Source of the DNA: Corynebacterium uberis
GTDB taxonomy: Bacteria > Actinomycetota > Actinomycetes > Mycobacteriales > Mycobacteriaceae
Assembly: GCF_020616335.1 (NCBI RefSeq)
Contig: NZ_CP085051.1
Location: forward strand, 2,170,001 to 2,234,000
Reading direction: 5' to 3'
Length of the DNA: 64,000 nucleotides
The notes under the pieces are model-generated. The model was not told the origin of the DNA and made no database searches. It worked only from the letters and a program-made list of their open reading frames with translations. Below are positions 58,538-64,000 of this stretch, piece by piece. Position 1 is the stretch's first letter. Every line of letters starts with the position of its first letter. The position numbers were made by a program, and so were the translations under genes.

Positions 58538-60645
58538 AGTCACCGCACACCCGGGCGCTCGGACTCGGCGCCCTCATCAGCTTCCGGTCCCACTCGCTCC
58601 CCCGCCTCGGAGCAATTGTTGCCACCGCGATAGCGGTTATGTTTCTTGCCTTTGCGTGCGTGTTACCCCAGGCCATCACGCAGCGTACCGATCACGCCAA
58701 TGCCCGCATTCCCCATCAACAGTACGTCAATGACATGCTCCAGGAACCGTGGATCTTGTCCACAATGGACCTCAAACTCATTGGCGACAAAAAACTCACA
58801 GTCTTTTACACTGCGGACGGGCAAATTTCCACCGAGGACGTAGCGCCTCCCCCTGGAATCCCGAGCTTGCCGCCAAATAATAGCTACTACGCCTCACCCA
58901 AGCTCCAAGCATTAATTGATGCCGGATCGGTGACCATTCCTGGAAGCAGCTTGGGGACGATTCACGATAGCGGGCTGCAATACCCCGATGAGCTAGTTGC
59001 CTGGGTGGGGTCCACGCGCGAGGCGCTGGAACGTGAAAATATCGCCTACTCTGGGTCTTTCGGAGGGCCCTTGCGGAAGGTTCAGAGTTTTGGCGTGCCG
59101 GACGCGGAGAAGCATGAGTCCATTGGGATGAATAGCTTTGCACTATCCCCACCAGTTCAGATACTCCTCTTTGTGTGTGCCATTGTATCTGCAATACCCT
59201 GCATTCTCGCCGCTCAAACCGCGTGCACATTGATTGCCCGCCAGCGCGTAGAAATGCTGAGCAAGTTCACGCTCATCGGACTTTCCCAAAAAACCATCAG
59301 ACTGCTCTCCACTGGGGAAACGCTCTACATCCAGGTGCTCGGCTGGGTCCTGGGGCTCACCGCAGCTTGGGGCCTTGAACCGCTCGCCCGGACACTCACT
59401 CCCAGCGAGGCACAGTGGTTTACAAGCGAGACGCACATTCTCAATCCGCTCATTATGGTTTGTGCGTTAGTTATCATTTCCGCCGGCTGCCTGGCAGCAC
59501 TGAAACCGCCGCGTAAGGCTCGACGCCGCGGCCGCTTCTTGCCAGTCCTGTGCTTTGCCACGGGCATTGTCACCATGCTGCTGTGCGTCCACTTCAAAGT
59601 GGAGATGATTAATGCTGTTGAGGGAAGCCTGTTGTTCATCGGACTAGCAGGGTTGACACTCGTTGCATTGAGCCTTCGCGGCTGCATTATGTGGGTCACC
59701 GGGGCAGTCGCCTCAGCGATAAAGTCTTTTAGCCCTTCGATCCTTTTGGGAACAGCGCGCCTGCGCAAAGAACCAACAGCGGCGTCCCGCGGCCCCGCTG
59801 CAATTGGCCTTGCGGTTCTCGCGGTCAGTTTGAGCACCATGATTACCGGGCAGCTATTTTCCTATATCATCGCCCCAGTAAACCAAGCAGATAATGATCT
59901 GACAGTCGTCGAATCCACTCATGCAGAAGACGTCGCACGGAATGTTCCTGGAGGAGTGCTGGTTTCCCACAGGGAAGATGGCATCCAAATTAATTGTGAG
60001 CAAGTACGATCGCTCCTCCACAGGGATTGCGCCAACGGGGCCCGGGGAATATCCCGACACATCGCGTACAACAACGCGGGTCATCCGCTCAACTTGGCCG
60101 ATACTCCTGAACCCATCCAACATCCCAACGTCGTTGCCTACCGCAACACCGACCTTGCCTCCCTCGACCCGATTTATCGCGCAGACCCCTTCGCCGTAGT
60201 GACCAACCGCGATGTCTCCATCGCCGCCTACCTCTACGCCAAGGGCTCCATCTTCACCCTCTACCGCACCGCCGGGTGGTGGACCGTGGCCACCTGTACA
60301 TTGTTTGCCATCGTGGCGGCGGGGGCGTCGGCAAGCGGGCGCAAGCGCCTAACCGCGGCCCTGGGAGTAGTTGGGGTCAACGCACGCACTCAGCGCCTGG
60401 CGTGGCTGATCTATGCCGCAGTGCCATTGCTCGTTGCCGTGGCGCTGGGCGCAGGGACGGCCTTCATCGCGGACTGGTGCTTTGTCACCCTGGTGGAAAT
60501 CCCCGGCGCGCTGGGATGGGCGAGCGTGATAGAGCCCTTGATTGTCGGCGCCATCGTGGCGCTCGTGGCCGGAGGTGCCTATGCGGCGATCTCTATGACG
60601 GCCGCGCGGGAGAAGGTCACCGTGTCAGACCTGCGGCGGGTGTGA
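58531..60645 (+). CDS. FtsX-like ABC permease
   Basis: The 704-residue protein has an N-terminal membrane segment (about 27-47), a long extracytoplasmic domain (about 50-210), several membrane segments in the middle, a second extracytoplasmic region (about 450-570) and three final membrane segments, the doubled FtsX layout. Such MacB-like mechanotransmission systems export or sense peptides or lipids. The gene is less GC-rich than its neighbours, which hints at transfer. No substrate gene is adjacent. Confidence 0.85.
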   Translation: MLKSPHTRALGLGALISFRSHSLPRLGAIVATAIAVMFLAFACVLPQAITQRTDHANARIPHQQYVNDMLQEPWILSTMDLKLIGDKKLTVFYTADGQISTEDVAPPPGIPSLPPNNSYYASPKLQALIDAGSVTIPGSSLGTIHDSGLQYPDELVAWVGSTREALERENIAYSGSFGGPLRKVQSFGVPDAEKHESIGMNSFALSPPVQILLFVCAIVSAIPCILAAQTACTLIARQRVEMLSKFTLIGLSQKTIRLLSTGETLYIQVLGWVLGLTAAWGLEPLARTLTPSEAQWFTSETHILNPLIMVCALVIISAGCLAALKPPRKARRRGRFLPVLCFATGIVTMLLCVHFKVEMINAVEGSLLFIGLAGLTLVALSLRGCIMWVTGAVASAIKSFSPSILLGTARLRKEPTAASRGPAAIGLAVLAVSLSTMITGQLFSYIIAPVNQADNDLTVVESTHAEDVARNVPGGVLVSHREDGIQINCEQVRSLLHRDCANGARGISRHIAYNNAGHPLNLADTPEPIQHPNVVAYRNTDLASLDPIYRADPFAVVTNRDVSIAAYLYAKGSIFTLYRTAGWWTVATCTLFAIVAAGASASGRKRLTAALGVVGVNARTQRLAWLIYAAVPLLVAVALGAGTAFIADWCFVTLVEIPGALGWASVIEPLIVGAIVALVAGGAYAAISMTAAREKVTVSDLRRV

Positions 60646-60675
60646 TGCGTTTCGCGCGGTCACACGTCCCGCGGC

Positions 60676-60882
60676 TTAGTCTTCAAGGATCCGGAATTGG
60701 TATGCCCCCGTCAGCTTGTTTGTGATGGTGAGCTCGTAGGACTTCCCGCGGGCGGCGGCGCCGTCGATAAGCTGAATGATCTCCTGGTGGTTGAAGTAGT
60801 TCTGCGCTGCCACCAGGAAGGCGACAACGAGGAGCGGTACTACTACTGCTGCGCTGGCATTGAGCTTGGTTGCCCTTTCCAT
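60676..60882 (-). CDS. Small membrane protein, unknown
   Basis: The 68-residue protein has one membrane segment (about 10-27) and a polar C-terminal part with LIDGAAARGKSYELTITNKL. The ribosome binding site is weak. It is convergent with the FtsX-like gene. The composition looks like real protein, but I recognise no family. Confidence 0.45.
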   Translation of the reverse strand: MERATKLNASAAVVVPLLVVAFLVAAQNYFNHQEIIQLIDGAAARGKSYELTITNKLTGAYQFRILED

Positions 60883-61152
60883 GAGATTTGTTTCTGCTCA
60901 TGGAAACGGTGATTATCCGCGGACCCGAAACGCACAGCACCCTTGCTGGACGCGACGGTACCGACCCCGGCCCACCACCATCACTGATCCGTGCAGAGTG
61001 TGATACATGCGACACGCGGGGAAACGCCGCTTGATAGACTGGGCGCCATTGGTTGCCTCCAAGGCGCGCCTCTTCTACCGGGGGGATGGCGTCACGTGTG
61101 AGGAATCTCCATATACGACTGACCGCTCGAGTATAGGAAGAGCGAACACCAC
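60883..61152. other. Upstream region of the Mrp antiporter gene
   Basis: No gene is seen. A TAGACT at 61034-61039 and TATAGG at 61132-61137 are possible -10 boxes; AGGAAG at 61135-61140 could be the ribosome binding site of the antiporter gene. Confidence 0.35.
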
Positions 61153-64000
61153 TTGTTGATACTGCTTGGCGCACTCGCCGTCGCGGCCATCCTTGCGCCG
61201 CCCGCGATACGCCTCCTGGGTAGGCCTGCCTTTGGTCTGCTCGCCCTGGTGCCCGCCGCGGGCTTCGCCTGGGTGCTCAGCCTGTTTATCTCCGGACCGC
61301 TGGGCCGCGGGGAGGCGATAGTTTCCCACCACGGCTGGCTGCCCATGCTGTCCCTGAACTTTGACCTGCGCCTCGATCCCCTGGCCGGGCTGTTTAGCCT
61401 GATCATCCTGGGTGTCGGCGCGCTGGTGCTGTTTTATTGTTGGGGCTATTTTGACTCCAACCCGCGGCGCTTGTCCGTCTTTGGCGCCCAGATGGTGTGC
61501 TTCGCGCTGGCCATGTTTGGCCTGGTGTGCTCGGACGCCATGCTCTTGATGTACATCTTCTGGGAGCTGACCTCCATCCTGTCCTTCCTGCTGGTGGGCT
61601 ACTACGGGGAGCGGGCCTCTTCCCGGCGCGCCGCCGGGCAGGCGCTCATGGTGACCACGCTTGGTGGGCTGGCCATGCTGGTGGGCATCATCGTGTTGGG
61701 GCGCACCGCTGGGGTGTGGCACTTCTCCGAGCTGACGGCGCTGGCGCACAGCCACGACATTGCAGGCACGCCGTATATCACGGCGGCGATCGTGCTCATC
61801 CTGGCTGGCGCGCTGACCAAGTCCGCCATCGCGCCGGCGCACTTCTGGCTGCCAGGCGCCATGGCTGCCCCCACGCCGGTCTCGGCGTACCTGCACTCCG
61901 CGGCGATGGTCAAGGCCGGAATCTACCTGGTGGCCCGGCTGGCCCCGGACCTGCACCTGGCGGTGGCGTGGCACCTGGTGATCATCCCCATCGGTGTGTT
62001 CACCATGCTCATGTCGGGGTGGATTGCGCTGCGCCAGAAGGACCTGAAGCTGATTTTGGCCTATGGCACGGTCTCCCAGCTGGGCTTTATTATCTCCGTG
62101 GTGTCCGTGGGCTCGCGGGAGGCCATGCTGGCGGGCCTGGCGTTGACGTTCGCGCACTCGCTGTTTAAGGCGACGCTGTTTATGATCGTCGGCGCGATCG
62201 ACCACACCACCGGTACCCGCAACGTGGCGGAGCTGTCCGGCCTGGGCAGGCGCCAGCCGGCCCTGTGCGCGCTGGCGTGCCTGGCCGCGGCCTCTATGGC
62301 CGGAGTGCCGCTGCTGTTGGGCTTTGTGGCCAAGGAGGCCGCCCTGGATGCCATCGTCCATGAGGAGCTGCTGGTGGGCATGCCGGGCAACATGTTCATC
62401 GTGGGCCTGGTGCTGGGATCCATCCTCACCATGGCGTATAGCTGCGTGTTCCTGCACGGGGCGTTTGCCACCAAGAACGGGGAGGTCTCCCCGGCGGTAA
62501 ACACCATGGCCCACATCAACGCGGCCCTGTGGGTGCCCCCGGCTATTCTTACCGCCCTGACCATCGCGTTGGGGGTGGCACCTGGGCCGCTGAGCCGGGC
62601 TATTACCGCGCACCTGGATGCCACGTTTGGGCCGTCGACTGCGCACGCGCATGATTACCTGGCGGCCTGGCATGGCTTCGGGGTGCCGCTGGCGCTCTCT
62701 ACGGTGATCCTCGTCGGCGGGGCGATTCTGTTCTGGCAGCGCAAGGTGCTGCGCATGGTCAGCCTGGAGCTTCCGGCGTTGGGTAGCGCGGATGCTGCCT
62801 ATGATGCGGTGCTGGTGTTCCTGCGCAACCTGTCGCTGCGCTTGACGGCCTCCACCCAGCGCGGCTCCCTGATTATCAACCTGGGTGTCATCTTTGTGGT
62901 GCTCACGGTGCTGCCCATGGTGGTGCTCATCGCCGGGCAGCGCAATGACGTGCGCATGGAGCTGTGGACCACCCCGTGGCAGGCGCTGATCTGCGTGATC
63001 ATTGTCATCATGGCCGTTGGGGCGACCCGCACGAATAATCGCCTGTCCGGGGTGATCATGGTGGGGGTCACCGGCTACGGGCTGGGCATGATCTTCGCCC
63101 TGCATGGCGCCCCGGACCTCATGCTCACCCAGGTGCTGGTGGAGACCATCGTCATGGTGATCTTCATGCTGGTGTTGCGCAAGCTGCCCACGCAGACCGA
63201 GTGGACGGGCACGCCTCGGGGCAACCGGGCGCGCGCCTGGCTGGCCATCGCCGTGGGCGTGTCTGTGACTGTGGTGACGCTGTTTGCCATCAACGCGCGT
63301 ACCCGCCCCACCATCGCGGAGCACATCCCGGACCTGGCCTATGACATTGGGCACGGGCGCAATGCCGTCAACGTTTTGTTGGTGGACCTGCGCGCGTGGG
63401 ATACCTTGGGCGAGATCTCGGTGCTGGTCATCGCCGCCACGGGCGTGGCGTCGCTGATTTATGGCACCCGGTCCTTCGCCCGCGAGTCCCACCGGCCCAC
63501 GCTCACCGCGCTGGGGCGGCGCTGGCTGTCCGCGGGGGCGGATACGGAAAAGGCACAGAACCGTTCCCTGATGGTCGACGTGGTCACCCGCATGACCTTC
63601 CCCACCATGATGGCCGTGAGCGCCTACTTCTTCTTTGCGGGCCACAACGCCCCGGGCGGCGGTTTTGCCGGCGGCCTGGTCGCCGCGCTGGCCATGGCGC
63701 TGCGCTACTTGGCGGGTGGGCGCCGGGAGCTGGAGGAGGCCTTCCCCATCGACGCCGGCCGCATCCTGGGCGTGGGCCTGCTCGCCTCCGCGTTAGGGGC
63801 GGTGTGGCCCATGTTCTTCGGACGGCCGCCGTTGACTTCGCAGGTGTGGGAGCTGGCGGTTCCGCTCATCGGAGAGGTGCACGTGCCCTCGGCATTGCTT
63901 TTCGACGCCGGCGTCTACCTCATCGTCATCGGGCTCACCCTCCACATCCTGGGCTCCCTGGGCGCGCAGATCGATTCCGACGAGGCGCTGCGACGCCAGC
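61153..64000 (+). CDS. mrpA: Na+/H+ antiporter subunit A with fused B domain (MnhA/MrpA), partial
   Basis: The frame starts at TTG 61153 or TTG 61156 and is open to the window edge, about 949 codons. It is nearly all membrane segments. The proton-pumping module related to complex I NuoL spans about residues 60-500, with ILAGALTKSAIAPAHFWLPG and SAAMVKAGIYLVARL. The MrpA C-terminal DUF4040 region follows (HGAPDLMLTQVLVET), and then an MrpB-like domain with MTFPTMMAVSAYFFFAGHNA. The fusion of A and B is usual in corynebacteria. Mrp complexes export sodium and support alkaline pH tolerance; subunits C-G should follow. Confidence 0.92.
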   Translation, partial: MLILLGALAVAAILAPPAIRLLGRPAFGLLALVPAAGFAWVLSLFISGPLGRGEAIVSHHGWLPMLSLNFDLRLDPLAGLFSLIILGVGALVLFYCWGYFDSNPRRLSVFGAQMVCFALAMFGLVCSDAMLLMYIFWELTSILSFLLVGYYGERASSRRAAGQALMVTTLGGLAMLVGIIVLGRTAGVWHFSELTALAHSHDIAGTPYITAAIVLILAGALTKSAIAPAHFWLPGAMAAPTPVSAYLHSAAMVKAGIYLVARLAPDLHLAVAWHLVIIPIGVFTMLMSGWIALRQKDLKLILAYGTVSQLGFIISVVSVGSREAMLAGLALTFAHSLFKATLFMIVGAIDHTTGTRNVAELSGLGRRQPALCALACLAAASMAGVPLLLGFVAKEAALDAIVHEELLVGMPGNMFIVGLVLGSILTMAYSCVFLHGAFATKNGEVSPAVNTMAHINAALWVPPAILTALTIALGVAPGPLSRAITAHLDATFGPSTAHAHDYLAAWHGFGVPLALSTVILVGGAILFWQRKVLRMVSLELPALGSADAAYDAVLVFLRNLSLRLTASTQRGSLIINLGVIFVVLTVLPMVVLIAGQRNDVRMELWTTPWQALICVIIVIMAVGATRTNNRLSGVIMVGVTGYGLGMIFALHGAPDLMLTQVLVETIVMVIFMLVLRKLPTQTEWTGTPRGNRARAWLAIAVGVSVTVVTLFAINARTRPTIAEHIPDLAYDIGHGRNAVNVLLVDLRAWDTLGEISVLVIAATGVASLIYGTRSFARESHRPTLTALGRRWLSAGADTEKAQNRSLMVDVVTRMTFPTMMAVSAYFFFAGHNAPGGGFAGGLVAALAMALRYLAGGRRELEEAFPIDAGRILGVGLLASALGAVWPMFFGRPPLTSQVWELAVPLIGEVHVPSALLFDAGVYLIVIGLTLHILGSLGAQIDSDEALRRQ

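Noticed and set aside
61075..63645. An 856-codon minus-strand frame opposite the Mrp antiporter gene
   Set aside because: Its Gln/Arg/His-rich translation is the complement of membrane segments; the plus-strand frame has clear MrpA motifs.

Overview
The window is high-GC actinobacterial DNA and looks like a Corynebacterium chromosome. The main evidence is a conserved Corynebacteriales block (hpt, ftsH, folE, folP, folB, folK, DUF3180, DUF6779, DUF2520, panC, then lysS and clpC at a distance). A stand-alone groEL2-type chaperonin with a CIRCE operator, PPK2 and an Mrp antiporter with a fused B subunit fit the same lineage. Species was not determined.

Layout. Positions 1-6.5 kb hold the 3' end of a secretory lipase gene, a long gene-poor stretch, a small PspC protein, clpC and a YhgE/Pip membrane protein. 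From 6.9 to 9.9 kb is a pyrimidine operon, pyrR-pyrB-pyrC, with a PyrR-type RNA loop over the first ribosome binding site; carAB and pyrF do not follow. From 10.4 to 19.3 kb is an arginine deiminase locus: arcD and arcA, then a 0.9-kb array of four hairpin-bounded repeats, then arcB, arcC, a YfcC-type carrier and a convergent argR. Together these import arginine, convert it to citrulline and ammonia, split citrulline to ornithine and carbamoyl phosphate, and make ATP. argS and lysS follow.

From 23 to 33 kb: an SPFH protein with a ribbon-helix-helix partner, then the convergent panC-like/DUF2520/DUF6779/DUF3180/folKBPE/ftsH/hpt block. Between hpt and tilS, genes that are adjacent in related genomes, lies a 6.4-kb accessory segment (33.1-39.5 kb). 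It holds a membrane protein with a HicA-like tail, a YdeI-like protein, an MmeI-type restriction-modification enzyme, a pair of phage-like small genes, a candidate small RNA, two perfect DnaA boxes and possibly insertion-sequence debris.

From 39.5 to 46 kb: tilS, dacB, ppa and a five-gene membrane operon (DUF4178, DUF2617, DUF4247, DUF350, spermidine-synthase-like). From 46.2 to 48.3 kb is an AbiE toxin-antitoxin pair with an inverted-repeat operator. From 48.6 to 53.3 kb are a rhodanese, three GT87-like membrane glycosyltransferases and a MarR regulator. From 53.3 to 64 kb: ppk2, groEL, an M20 peptidase, an ABC transporter pair and the start of a large Mrp antiporter gene that runs off the window.

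The most unusual genome-scale signal is a dispersed 13-base motif, CGCTTNNCGACGC (often extended with CCC), found by eye 18 times on both strands, where base composition predicts well under one. It has no assigned function here.
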